Assembly (NCBI GenBank): GCA_964512485.1
Contig: CAZEHJ010000027.1
Coordinates: forward strand, 1 to 41,771
DNA length: 41,771 nucleotides
Direction: 5' to 3'
Source of the DNA: CAZEHJ01 sp964512485
Lineage (GTDB): Bacteria > Bacteroidota > Rhodothermia > Rhodothermales > UBA10348
Part shown: positions 35,188 to 41,771 of the stretch, piece by piece
Position numbering within the stretch: position 1 is the stretch's first letter
How the letters are laid out: the number at the start of each line of letters is the position of its first letter
Translations under genes and position numbers: made by a program
Notes under the pieces: generated by a model
What the model saw: only the letters and a program-made list of their open reading frames with translations
Told to the model about the DNA's origin: nothing
Database searches by the model: none

Positions 35188-35631
35188 TTAGTTGATAGTC
35201 GTTGCGATGTCTGCTGGAGTAGTTCCGTCGATCACGACGACAACCGTATTGAGTGCTGTGCCACCGGCATCAAAACTCGTAGCTGTAACCGTTAGATCTG
35301 TACCTGATGCCGCGAGATCATAGACTGCGTTCAGGTTTTCGTACTGATCGGCTTCTGCAGCGGTACCTGGGTGTAGACCCTGGTCGCCAACTGCGTATCC
35401 CATCTGACCAAAGTCAAGACCGGTCCAGTTTGTTGCTGAAGCACCACCACCAAAAGCGGAAGGTTTCAGTTTCCAAGCCTGTGCGTCTGATGCGATTCGG
35501 ATTGAATCGTTAACCATCTGATCGGCATTAGCCTGTTTCTGGTTTTCTGAGAATGCCTGGATACCAACTACGACGGCGAGGCCGACGATTACGATACCGA
35601 GTACGAGGAGAAGAAGTTGCTGCTGACCCAT
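35188..35631 (-). CDS. Pilin-like single-helix membrane protein, probable major subunit
   Basis: A 147-residue protein beginning MGQQQLLLLVLGIVIVGLAVVVG, then FSENQKQANADQMVNDSIRIA and a beta-rich domain. Topology fits a type IV pilin, but the leader is just Met-Gly (if cut after Gly2) and position 5 is Leu rather than Glu. A Gly/Ser/Ala-rich turn (PSAFGGGASATNW) follows the helix, and the C-terminal third is Val/Thr/Asp-rich with no disulphide Cys pair. Several signs mark it as highly expressed: a perfect AAGGAGGT six bases before the ATG, its first position in the cluster, and two strong stem-loops behind it. It is paralogous to the 34523-34933 gene. A filament-subunit role is inferred from the adjacent PilC and PilB genes. 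Confidence 0.78.
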   Translation of the reverse strand: MGQQQLLLLVLGIVIVGLAVVVGIQAFSENQKQANADQMVNDSIRIASDAQAWKLKPSAFGGGASATNWTGLDFGQMGYAVGDQGLHPGTAAEADQYENLNAVYDLAASGTDLTVTATSFDAGGTALNTVVVVIDGTTPADIATTIN

Positions 35632-35637
35632 TGGTGA

Positions 35638-35645
35638 ACCTCCTT
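35638..35645 (-). promoter_or_regulatory. Consensus Shine-Dalgarno of the first pilin-like gene
   Basis: On the minus strand AAGGAGGT lies six bases before the ATG at 35631. It is a full match to the anti-Shine-Dalgarno, whereas starts checked elsewhere in the window (mutS2, grpE, LOG gene, cysS) show none. This fixes the start of the pilin-like gene and implies strong translation. Confidence 0.85.
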
Positions 35646-35727
35646 GTTCATTTGTGTAAAGTCACAGATTTTGGTAGAACGCACTTCGTTTCGGAGAATT
35701 CGTTCTGGATGCGGTATCGACAGGTAG

Positions 35728-35736
35728 CCCCCCCCC
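35728..35736. repeat. C9 homopolymer (G9 on the coding strand) upstream of the pilin-like cluster
   Basis: Nine consecutive C's on the plus strand, i.e. G9 for the minus-strand transcript. The tract lies 97 bases before the pilin-like ATG and a few bases downstream of an AT-rich segment (tttata at 35745-35750, tataaa on the minus strand) that might be a -10 region. It is non-coding in both directions. Confidence 0.85.
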
Positions 35737-35881
35737 TTAAAACATTTATATGTGAAGATAGTGTGAAGTCGTACTTCAAAAAGAGAGCTCAGAGCACAAA
35801 TAATCGCAACTACGGTTTTGCGGACGCGTATGAGGAGCCAGACCTTTCAATAATTAAAATGCATGCATCAGGGTGAAACCG

Positions 35882-36199
35882 ATGGTTGATAAAGAAAAAG
35901 TTCGCACCTCCTTTGAAGAAGTAAAGGTCAAAGGCAACCAGTTGGTTGATAAGGTCAAAGAAATCATTGAAGAAGGAAACGCTCGCAAGGTGAGTATTCG
36001 CAAGGATGGCAGGACATTGATTGAAGTGCCACTTTCAGTAGGAGTTGGCGGAGCCGCTGCTGCTGTACTGTTTGCTGCACCACTTGCGGCCATCAGCGCG
36101 ATTGCAGCACTCGTAACCGATGTAGACATCGTTGTAGAGAGAGAAGAAGAAGGTGTCACCGAGGTTGAAGTAGAAGAAGTATCAACCGAAGAAGAATGA
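35882..36199 (+). CDS. DUF4342-like protein
   Basis: A 105-residue protein with EVKVKGNQLVDKVKEIIEEGNARKVSIRKDGRTLIEVPLS, then a hydrophobic Gly/Ala-rich stretch (GVGGAAAAVLFAAPLAAISAIAALV), then VDIVVERE and an acidic tail of about 20 residues. This matches the small DUF4342 family of unknown function; the hydrophobic stretch may be membrane-associated. ATG 35882 is used, and a GTG three codons upstream is possible. It is divergent from the pilin-like cluster with 250 bases between, and the PLP enzyme gene follows 51 bases downstream. The acidic tail is longer than I would expect for the family. Confidence 0.8.
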   Translation: MVDKEKVRTSFEEVKVKGNQLVDKVKEIIEEGNARKVSIRKDGRTLIEVPLSVGVGGAAAAVLFAAPLAAISAIAALVTDVDIVVEREEEGVTEVEVEEVSTEEE

Positions 36200-36250
36200 T
36201 CCTATCTTCGGGGGGACTTTTTACACACCCAACCTTCCCCTGCCCTCTTC

Positions 36251-37279
36251 ATGTCCGATGAATTTCCTCCACGCAAGGTGAATGGCCATTCGGCCGTTGC
36301 TCCGGTAACGTTTAATGATGTCCTGTCCGCGGCAGATCTTTTGTCGGGGAAGGCCAACAAAACGCCGGTCATTACGAGTCGTACGCTCGACAAGCTGACT
36401 TCGGCGACTGTATTCGTCAAGTGCGAGAATTTCCAGCGGACCGGAGCTTTCAAGTTTCGCGGAGCTTATAACGCGCTCAGCCGAATGCAGGAAAGCGACA
36501 AGGAGAAAGGCGTACTTACCTTCTCTTCTGGAAACCATGCACAGGCGATTGCACTGGCAGGTCAGATGCTGGGAATCAGCACGACCATCGTCATGCCGGA
36601 TGATGCCCCTGAAATCAAAAAAAGGGCGACTGCCGGATACGGAGGCTCTATCGTCGAATACAACAAGCATGAAACGTCTCGCGAAACGCTGGCCGCTGAC
36701 ATAGCAGCTGAGACAGGAATGACCATCATCCCTCCATACGACCACAAACATGTTGTTGCCGGTCAGGGTACGGTTGGGTTGGAATTTCTGCAGGCAGCTC
36801 ACGATCTCGAATACCTGTTCGTCTGTTGTGGCGGAGGGGGCCTGCTGTCCGGCTGTGCCATTTCGGCGAAAAGACTGCAGCCCAAATGTCAGGTGATCGG
36901 GGTTGAGCCCGAAGCCGCCGACGATGCTACCCGTTCTTTTTATTCAGGCAGCCTGCAAACAGTACACAATCCAGAAACCATCGCAGACGGAGCCCGCACC
37001 CCTTATCTGGGAACGATCACGTTTCCTCTCGTTCTACAAAACGTGGATAAAATGATAACTGTCCCGGATGACGAGCTGGTTCAGGCTATGCGGTTTTTCT
37101 GGGAAAGAACAAAACTCGTCGTCGAGCCGACCGGGGCACTTGCGCTTGCTGGATTGCTTTCGGGACAAGTTGATGTAACAGGATCCCGCGTTGGCATCAT
37201 CATCAGTGGTGGAAATGTTGACCTTATAAGTGTGCTGCAACTGTTCCGGGAATATCAAGGCGCCCAGGCGAAGACGTGA
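36251..37279 (+). CDS. Threonine/serine dehydratase-type PLP enzyme
   Basis: Fold-type II PLP enzyme of the threonine dehydratase / serine racemase family. Lys68 in RTGAFKFRGAYNA is the PLP lysine. SSGNHAQAIA (92-101) binds the substrate carboxylate, CGGGGLLSG binds the phosphate, and the C-terminal ISGGN contributes to the cofactor pocket. With 342 residues it lacks the C-terminal ACT-like regulatory domain of biosynthetic IlvA, so it resembles the catabolic (TdcB-like) or serine-racemase forms. It overlaps the DUF2400 gene by 4 bases (GTGA). No isoleucine-pathway genes are nearby. Distinguishing threonine dehydratase, serine racemase and hydroxyaspartate dehydratase is not possible from sequence alone. 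Confidence 0.93.
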   Translation: MSDEFPPRKVNGHSAVAPVTFNDVLSAADLLSGKANKTPVITSRTLDKLTSATVFVKCENFQRTGAFKFRGAYNALSRMQESDKEKGVLTFSSGNHAQAIALAGQMLGISTTIVMPDDAPEIKKRATAGYGGSIVEYNKHETSRETLAADIAAETGMTIIPPYDHKHVVAGQGTVGLEFLQAAHDLEYLFVCCGGGGLLSGCAISAKRLQPKCQVIGVEPEAADDATRSFYSGSLQTVHNPETIADGARTPYLGTITFPLVLQNVDKMITVPDDELVQAMRFFWERTKLVVEPTGALALAGLLSGQVDVTGSRVGIIISGGNVDLISVLQLFREYQGAQAKT

Positions 37280-38064
37280 CAAGCGAAAGAGTGGCATCCC
37301 TGAAGGACTATCTGGATCCCATTGCTCAGCGATTTGAATCCATTGAATTCATTCAGGACGATCCGATATCCATTCCTCATGCATTTTCAGAGGCCGATGA
37401 CCAGGAAATTATCGGCCTGTTCGCAGCCCTGCTGGCTTGGGGCCGGCGCGACGTGATGTTGCGCAAGCTCGGAGAACTTTGCGAACGAATGTCCTTCAAG
37501 CCTGCCGCCTTTGTCCATGAGTACCGTAGCTCGAGGGATTCGGAGAAATTGACGGGTTTTGTACACCGAACGTTCAATGCTGCTGATCTGGATGGGATTC
37601 TGGTTTCATTGAATCACATGCTGGAAGGAAAATCTCTTCAGAAGGCGTTTTCACATGGCATTGACGCCAGCGAACCCGTCCGATCGGGCATTCAATCCTT
37701 CTCTGATCGTCTGCTTGACGGAGTACCGGGTCGGCCACAACGCATCAAACAACATATTGCCCGTCCTTCCACAGGTAGCGCCTGCAAGCGACTGAATATG
37801 TATTTGAGGTGGATGGTTCGATCGGGGCCTGTCGATCTCGGGATATGGTCAATTCTACATCCAAATCAGCTTTTTCTGCCACTCGACGTTCATTCCGGAA
37901 CGCAAGCGCGGGCAGTTGGGCTGCTGGAGCGAAAGTCCAACGACTGGAAATCCGTGGATCAACTCACAGAAAGCTGCAGGAAATTAGACCCTCAGGACCC
38001 GTGCAAGTATGATTTTGCGCTGTTTGGATCCGGTTCTGCCGGAGAATCTCTCGAGAGACCCTGA
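37276..38064 (+). CDS. TIGR02757 / DUF2400 family protein
   Basis: Conserved protein of unknown function, 262 residues. Family signatures are EIIGLFAALLAWGRRDVMLRKLGEL near the N-terminus, KRLNMYLRWMVRS with the following PVDLGIW, PLDVHSGTQARAVGLL, and the C-terminal LDPQDPCKYDFALFGSG. The 'KRLNMYLRWMVR...D...LDVH' arrangement recalls helix-hairpin-helix glycosylases, and a DNA or nucleotide role has been suspected for the family, but no activity is established to my knowledge. GTG 37276 overlaps the preceding stop by 4 bases, so translation is coupled to the PLP enzyme. Its stop is one base from the stop of the convergent flavin reductase gene. Confidence 0.88.
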   Translation: MTSERVASLKDYLDPIAQRFESIEFIQDDPISIPHAFSEADDQEIIGLFAALLAWGRRDVMLRKLGELCERMSFKPAAFVHEYRSSRDSEKLTGFVHRTFNAADLDGILVSLNHMLEGKSLQKAFSHGIDASEPVRSGIQSFSDRLLDGVPGRPQRIKQHIARPSTGSACKRLNMYLRWMVRSGPVDLGIWSILHPNQLFLPLDVHSGTQARAVGLLERKSNDWKSVDQLTESCRKLDPQDPCKYDFALFGSGSAGESLERP

Positions 38065-38071
38065 ATCAGGG
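38047..38071. other. Two abutting palindromes over convergent stop codons
   Basis: The palindrome tctctcgagaga (38047-38058) is followed directly by ccctgaatcaggg (38059-38071), a 6-bp inverted repeat around one central A. The second contains the stop codon of the DUF2400 gene (38062-38064, plus) and that of the flavin reductase gene (38066-38068, minus). There is no T-run, so this is not a classical terminator, but it is the only structured element between the two convergent genes. Confidence 0.5.
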
Positions 38072-38575
38072 ATTTCTGTCAGCGACGTGCTCTCCAACTG
38101 CGTGGTACGCTCTCTGGTGATAGACAACAGGACGCGCAGGATCTCCTTCATCAATTCCTTCAATACAGGCCAGAATGATGGAATGGTCTCCCCCTTCGTA
38201 GACGTGGGTACGGCGACAATCGAATCTAACCAGGTAATTTTTGAGGGTAGGGATGTCGTGAGGGCCGATTTCGGTCATTTCAGGATCCAGATTCTCCCTC
38301 GTTGAAAGTAGGGGATCAGCAAATCTGTCAGACACGTCTGCCTGATCGTCCTTCAGAACGTGAATCAGATATCGATCCGTCGCGATAGCCTCATCGTGAA
38401 CAGATGACTCTTTGCTGATGTTGAAGCAAATCAGAGGAGGATCCAGCGACAGACTCACGAACGATCCGATCGTGACGCCGCAAGGAGCTTCGTCTGCATC
38501 AAACGTGGCAACAGTTACGACTGTAGGCACGTGGCGCATACCTCGTCGAAACGTCTCTGCATCGACTGGATTCAT
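38066..38575 (-). CDS. Flavin reductase domain protein
   Basis: FMN-binding split-barrel protein of the flavin reductase (HpaC/FRP-like) family, 169 residues. Visible features are FRRGMRHVPTVVTVATFD, GVTIGSFVSLSLDPPLICFNISKESS (the flavin-contact segment) and a C-terminal VVYHQRAYHAVG typical of these small reductases. Such proteins reduce FMN/FAD with NAD(P)H, often for a partner monooxygenase; no partner gene is here. It lies 36 bases after dnaJ on the same strand, so it is probably read from the hrcA-grpE-dnaJ transcript. Membership of that heat-shock operon is not standard. It converges tightly with the DUF2400 gene. Confidence 0.9.
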   Translation of the reverse strand: MNPVDAETFRRGMRHVPTVVTVATFDADEAPCGVTIGSFVSLSLDPPLICFNISKESSVHDEAIATDRYLIHVLKDDQADVSDRFADPLLSTRENLDPEMTEIGPHDIPTLKNYLVRFDCRRTHVYEGGDHSIILACIEGIDEGDPARPVVYHQRAYHAVGEHVADRNP

Positions 38576-38611
38576 GGCAGTCTCGATTACAATGATTTGT
38601 CTGGGTTCAGG

Positions 38612-39775
38612 CTATGAAAAAACGTCCTTGACACGCGAGAAAAAGCCGCGTTTATCGCCAAGTGATTCCGGGTCGGGTTGAAACGAATCTGCATTACGCA
38701 GCTTCTCCATTTGCTCCCTCTCCTGCTCGTTCATTTCGGTGGGTGTCCAGATATGGACACGGACCATCTGGTCACCGACTCGACTCGATTCTATGTCGGG
38801 AAGTCCCCGCTCGCGCATCCTGAGTATTCTGCCCGATTGAATGCCTGCGTCAACTTGTAGACGCGCACGCCCTTTCAGTGTGGGTACCTCTACTTCCGTG
38901 CCTAGGGCGGCATCCGGGAATGACACATACAACTCGTGGTAGATATCGAGTCCCTCGCGTGTGAAATGCTCGTGGCGTTTTTCCTCGATCTCGACTCTGA
39001 GATCCCCCGAACTTCCACCACGCTGACCGGCGTTTCCAGCTCCCCTCAGCGTCAGATAGTGACCTTCCAATACTCCCGGAGGAACGGTGATGTTGATCGT
39101 CTCCTCGCCTTTGGTGCGTCCTTCACCCGAACACGTTTCGCAGGGTTCTTTGATGATTCGTCCTTCTCCGCGACACGTCGGGCACGGCTGAACATTGACA
39201 AACTGACCAAAAACAGAGCGAGATACCTGTCTGACTTCGCCCACACCCTGACAGGTAGTGCAGGATTCAAATCCGGTATCAGGGTTTTCGACCCCTTTCC
39301 CCTCGCACGTTTCACACGAGATATACTTGCGGACTTTGATCTTTTTTTCGGTTCCTTCGGCGATGTCTTCTAGAGACAACGGCAGTTTGATCCTCAGATC
39401 ATTGCCTGGTCGGCCCTGACTGCGTCTGCGCCCACCACCTGCTCTTCCACCAAACATCTCATCGAAAATGCTCCCGCCGCTTCCGAAAATGTCGCTGAAC
39501 GCGCTGAAGATGTCATTTATATCCTGGAAACCGGCGCCTCCACCAGCTGCTCCACCGCGAATACCTGCATGACCGAATTGATCATATCGCTGGCGTTTCG
39601 CCGAATCAGACAGCACTTCGTAGGCTTCTGCAGCCTCTTTGAACTTTTCTTCTGCTTCCGAATCTCCCGGATTGCGGTCCGGATGGTACTTCAGAGCCAG
39701 TTTTCGATAGGCCTTCTTGAGCTGTTCCTGAGAAGAAGTCTTCTCAACGCCCAGTATGTCGTAATAATCTCTCAT
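38612..39775 (-). CDS. dnaJ: Chaperone protein DnaJ
   Basis: Hsp40 co-chaperone that delivers substrates to DnaK and stimulates its ATPase. The 387 residues contain the J domain (MRDYYDILGVEK, with HPD in KYHPDRNPGD) and a Gly/Phe-rich linker with FGSGGSIFDEMFGG. Four zinc-binding repeats follow (CETCEGKG, CTTCQGVG, CPTCRGEG, CETCSGEG), then the two C-terminal beta domains. All four CxxCxGxG repeats are intact, so it is a full type I DnaJ. The ATG is one base after the grpE stop. dnaK is not in the window. Confidence 0.98.
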   Translation of the reverse strand: MRDYYDILGVEKTSSQEQLKKAYRKLALKYHPDRNPGDSEAEEKFKEAAEAYEVLSDSAKRQRYDQFGHAGIRGGAAGGGAGFQDINDIFSAFSDIFGSGGSIFDEMFGGRAGGGRRRSQGRPGNDLRIKLPLSLEDIAEGTEKKIKVRKYISCETCEGKGVENPDTGFESCTTCQGVGEVRQVSRSVFGQFVNVQPCPTCRGEGRIIKEPCETCSGEGRTKGEETINITVPPGVLEGHYLTLRGAGNAGQRGGSSGDLRVEIEEKRHEHFTREGLDIYHELYVSFPDAALGTEVEVPTLKGRARLQVDAGIQSGRILRMRERGLPDIESSRVGDQMVRVHIWTPTEMNEQEREQMEKLRNADSFQPDPESLGDKRGFFSRVKDVFS

Positions 39776-39776
39776 A

Positions 39777-40385
39777 TCAGGTGGAGACGATCACGCGGGC
39801 GTGCCGCAGTACTCGTTCTCCCATGCGGTAACCGCGTTGAATTTCGTTGACGACGATGCCAGCTTTTTCGCCTTCCGCAGCAGGTTGCTGCATCATGGCC
39901 TCGTGTTCATCCTCGTTGAATGGCTGTCCAATAGACTCGATAGGGACGACTCCCAGCTTTTCCAGGTCGCCCATCACTTTCTGGTAGACGAGTTCTACGC
40001 CGCTTTTCAGCGATTGATACGCCGCTGATAGTTCGCCAGTCACCTCGGCTTCAGCTTTTTCTGTGGCTTCGAGTGATCTTTCGAAATCATCCACGATATC
40101 GAGGAGGTTTTGAACCACGATGCTCTTGCCGAGCGAAACGGCCTGTGCCTTTTCCTGCTCCGTTCGCCTTCGGTAATTCTGAAATTCCGCTGCCTGTCGC
40201 TTCAATTGGTCCGTTGTCTGGCTTAGCTCTTCCTTGAGATGTTCAATCTCATGTGCTCGATCGGCCAGTTCATCAACGGCTTGTAGGACGACATCTTTCT
40301 CCTGATCAGGATCGACCATGTGGTCCACTTCCTGATCTTTGGGCAATTCCTGCTCACTGAGAGGATTCAACTCTTTCTCTGTCAT
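39777..40385 (-). CDS. grpE: Nucleotide exchange factor GrpE
   Basis: DnaK nucleotide exchange factor, 202 residues. An acidic disordered N-terminus (~1-45) leads to a long coiled coil (IEHLKEELSQTTDQLKRQAAEFQNYRRRTEQEK). The four-helix dimer region and the C-terminal beta domain follow, with GVVPIESIGQPFNEDEHEAMMQQ and VVNEIQRGYRMGERVLRHARVIVS. All hallmark segments are present. It sits 40 bases after hrcA and one base before dnaJ, on the same strand. Confidence 0.97.
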   Translation of the reverse strand: MTEKELNPLSEQELPKDQEVDHMVDPDQEKDVVLQAVDELADRAHEIEHLKEELSQTTDQLKRQAAEFQNYRRRTEQEKAQAVSLGKSIVVQNLLDIVDDFERSLEATEKAEAEVTGELSAAYQSLKSGVELVYQKVMGDLEKLGVVPIESIGQPFNEDEHEAMMQQPAAEGEKAGIVVNEIQRGYRMGERVLRHARVIVST

Positions 40386-40425
40386 GCGTCTTGAATAATG
40401 GCCAACTGAATGGGTGGGTTTGGAA

Positions 40426-41475
40426 TCAGGCTAAATTTGTTCTTGAACCGCTGAGGCTCATCAATGTGGCCATTCCTTCAACGAGGGCAACTGCCCTGGC
40501 GTAATTCATGCGGGTCGGACCAATGACTCCGATTGTGCCCTTCAAATTGCTCCGTATATACGGTGCAGTTACGATAGAGATCTTTCCGGTGGAAGACTGA
40601 TCACGCTCCTTTCCTGTCTCGCAACCAATCCGTATGGTCGCCTGCCCAGGCATTTTTTCGGGATCCTCTTCCAGAAGCCGAACGACCGTAGGTTCGTCAT
40701 CCATAAGCTCTATCAGGTCCTTCAAATCCGCGGATTCAGCGAACTCGGGCTGTTCCAGGATAAACGTCGTTCCGTCAAATTGAACGGTACGCTTCTCAGG
40801 CTCATCTGAAAACAGCTCTGTGCTACTGTTCAATATCAGCTGAACGACGCCCGTGTCATCCGCTGCCAGATCTCTGATGCGAGGAATGCACGTTCTCCTG
40901 ATTTCATCAAGCGTCAAACCGGCCAGTCTCTCGTTGAGCAGCGAAACGAGTTGATCGATTTGACTTCGGTTCAATTCCGATCCGATCTGCATGAGGATGG
41001 TCCGAATAAATCCTCCTTCCACGCTGATTACAAACAGGACCCGACCGGACGACACAGGCACGATATCGAGTCGCTGAAGAACGCCTTTGTTCATTTTGGG
41101 GCTCAGAACTACTCCAAGAAGCTGCGCCAGGCGGGCAAGAAGCCTCGAACTCTCTTTGATAAGAGCCTGGGTATCATCGATGCTGGCAATCAATTCCTGC
41201 TGCATGACGCGTTTTTCTTCTTCTTCAAGAACCGCCGCTTCCATGAGCTGGCCTACGAACGCCTGATATCCCAGTCTGGTCGGGACACGGCCCGCAGACG
41301 TATGTGGATGGTTCAGAAAACCCAACGATTCGAGATCACTCATCGTAGTTCGGATCGTAGCTGTACTCATGCCCAGGTTGAACTCGTCCTTTACGAATTT
41401 CGACCCTACCGGGCCGGCTGTTTCGATGAACGACTTGACGACCATGCGCAATACAGACCGCTGCCGTTCGCTCAT
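40426..41475 (-). CDS. hrcA: Heat-inducible transcription repressor HrcA
   Basis: Repressor that binds CIRCE elements and is helped to fold by GroEL. The winged-helix N-terminus (MSERQRSVLRMVVKSFIETAGPVGSKFV, then MSTATIRTTMSDLESLGFLNHPHTSAGRVPT) and the C-terminal GAF-like dimer domain (GVIGPTRMNYARAVALVEGMA) are clear. ATG 41475 matches the usual family start; an ATG 18 codons upstream at 41529 would add a basic N-terminal segment and cannot be excluded. It heads the hrcA-grpE-dnaJ order common in bacteria. I found no TTAGCACTC-N9-GAGTGCTAA element in the bases upstream of it in this window. Confidence 0.96.
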   Translation of the reverse strand: MSERQRSVLRMVVKSFIETAGPVGSKFVKDEFNLGMSTATIRTTMSDLESLGFLNHPHTSAGRVPTRLGYQAFVGQLMEAAVLEEEEKRVMQQELIASIDDTQALIKESSRLLARLAQLLGVVLSPKMNKGVLQRLDIVPVSSGRVLFVISVEGGFIRTILMQIGSELNRSQIDQLVSLLNERLAGLTLDEIRRTCIPRIRDLAADDTGVVQLILNSSTELFSDEPEKRTVQFDGTTFILEQPEFAESADLKDLIELMDDEPTVVRLLEEDPEKMPGQATIRIGCETGKERDQSSTGKISIVTAPYIRSNLKGTIGVIGPTRMNYARAVALVEGMATLMSLSGSRTNLA

Positions 41476-41725
41476 CGAGCGAATGGTACGTGTCAGATCA
41501 CTGTGGAAGGACTTTCTCAAGGCAGCCATTGGTCAAGGTGAAATCATCGATCGTATACGGCTCGAACACGAGCGCGTGGCGGGTTGCGTCTCCAACCTGA
41601 AATACGGGTCAGGAGTTTCCCTTTGCGCCGATTTCAAGAAAGACCGGCGGGATGACTCAATCGGTGTAAGAATACCTGGCTTGTGAATAGAGCCCGGATG
41701 TTTCTTAGATTGGCACAAAAGGGCA

Positions 41726-41756
41726 GCGGGGCCTTCTCCGATGGAGAAGGCCCCGC
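41726..41756 (-). terminator. Stem-loop upstream of hrcA, probable terminator of the next gene
   Basis: A perfect 14-bp GC-rich stem (41726-41739 with 41743-41756) closes the loop gat. On the minus strand it is followed by tgcccttttg, a short T-run, so it probably ends a minus-strand transcript entering from beyond the window. It would also separate that transcript from the hrcA operon. Confidence 0.65.
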
Positions 41757-41771
41757 CTATCGACACATTGA

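Noticed and set aside
41530..41771. CIRCE element upstream of hrcA
   Set aside because: No TTAGCACTC or GAGTGCTAA half-site was found by eye on either strand; only a terminator-like stem is present.

Overview
The window looks like a chromosomal segment of a Gram-negative bacterium of the Bacteroidota/Rhodothermota-Balneolota type. The reasons are a periplasmic MacA-type adaptor and lipoprotein signals, a DUF4783-type secreted protein, a DnaE-type polymerase, an NtrY-like kinase, and starts that mostly lack a Shine-Dalgarno sequence. The lineage is inferred from gene content and was not tested by phylogeny. One run of exactly 100 N (4335-4434) marks a scaffold gap, so this is probably a draft or metagenome assembly.

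Layout. 1-5267 (+ strand): the 3' part of dnaE, an M23 lipoprotein peptidase, the gap inside a 13-bp tandem repeat, yidD and moaB. 5305-10763 (- strand): an apparent seven-gene operon, read right to left, of secreted Spy-like protein, ECF sigma factor, membrane anti-sigma-like protein, membrane-anchored Spy-like protein, MacA-like adaptor, ABC ATPase and MacB-like permease. An ECF-type promoter match lies just upstream of its first gene. 10966-12986 (+): cysS and a small HhH-GPD protein. 12994-25446 (-): a small unknown ORF, a terminator, trkH-trkA, tenA, a 1362-residue NtrY-like kinase overlapping a DUF4783 gene, mutS2 and a sugar-nucleotidyltransferase. 25702-29541 (+): a LOG-family enzyme, a TPR secreted protein with a strong terminator, and a WbpD/WbpE-like acetyltransferase and aminotransferase pair.

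29582-35631 (-) is the most unusual block. It holds two paralogous small pilin-like membrane proteins that begin MGQQQLLLLV and lack a normal prepilin motif, a PilC/GspF platform protein, and a 1184-residue PilB/GspE ATPase with a ~280-residue acidic disordered extension. The first pilin-like gene has a consensus Shine-Dalgarno, a G9 tract in its upstream region, and two very stable stem-loops behind it. This is the best candidate here for a poorly described system: a divergent type IV filament. 35882-38064 (+): DUF4342 protein, threonine dehydratase-like PLP enzyme, and a DUF2400 protein. 38066-41475 (-): hrcA-grpE-dnaJ and a flavin reductase.

No rRNA, tRNA, CRISPR array, insertion sequence, integrase or phage gene was recognised. 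No gene-free stretch exceeds about 260 bases apart from the region holding the gap.
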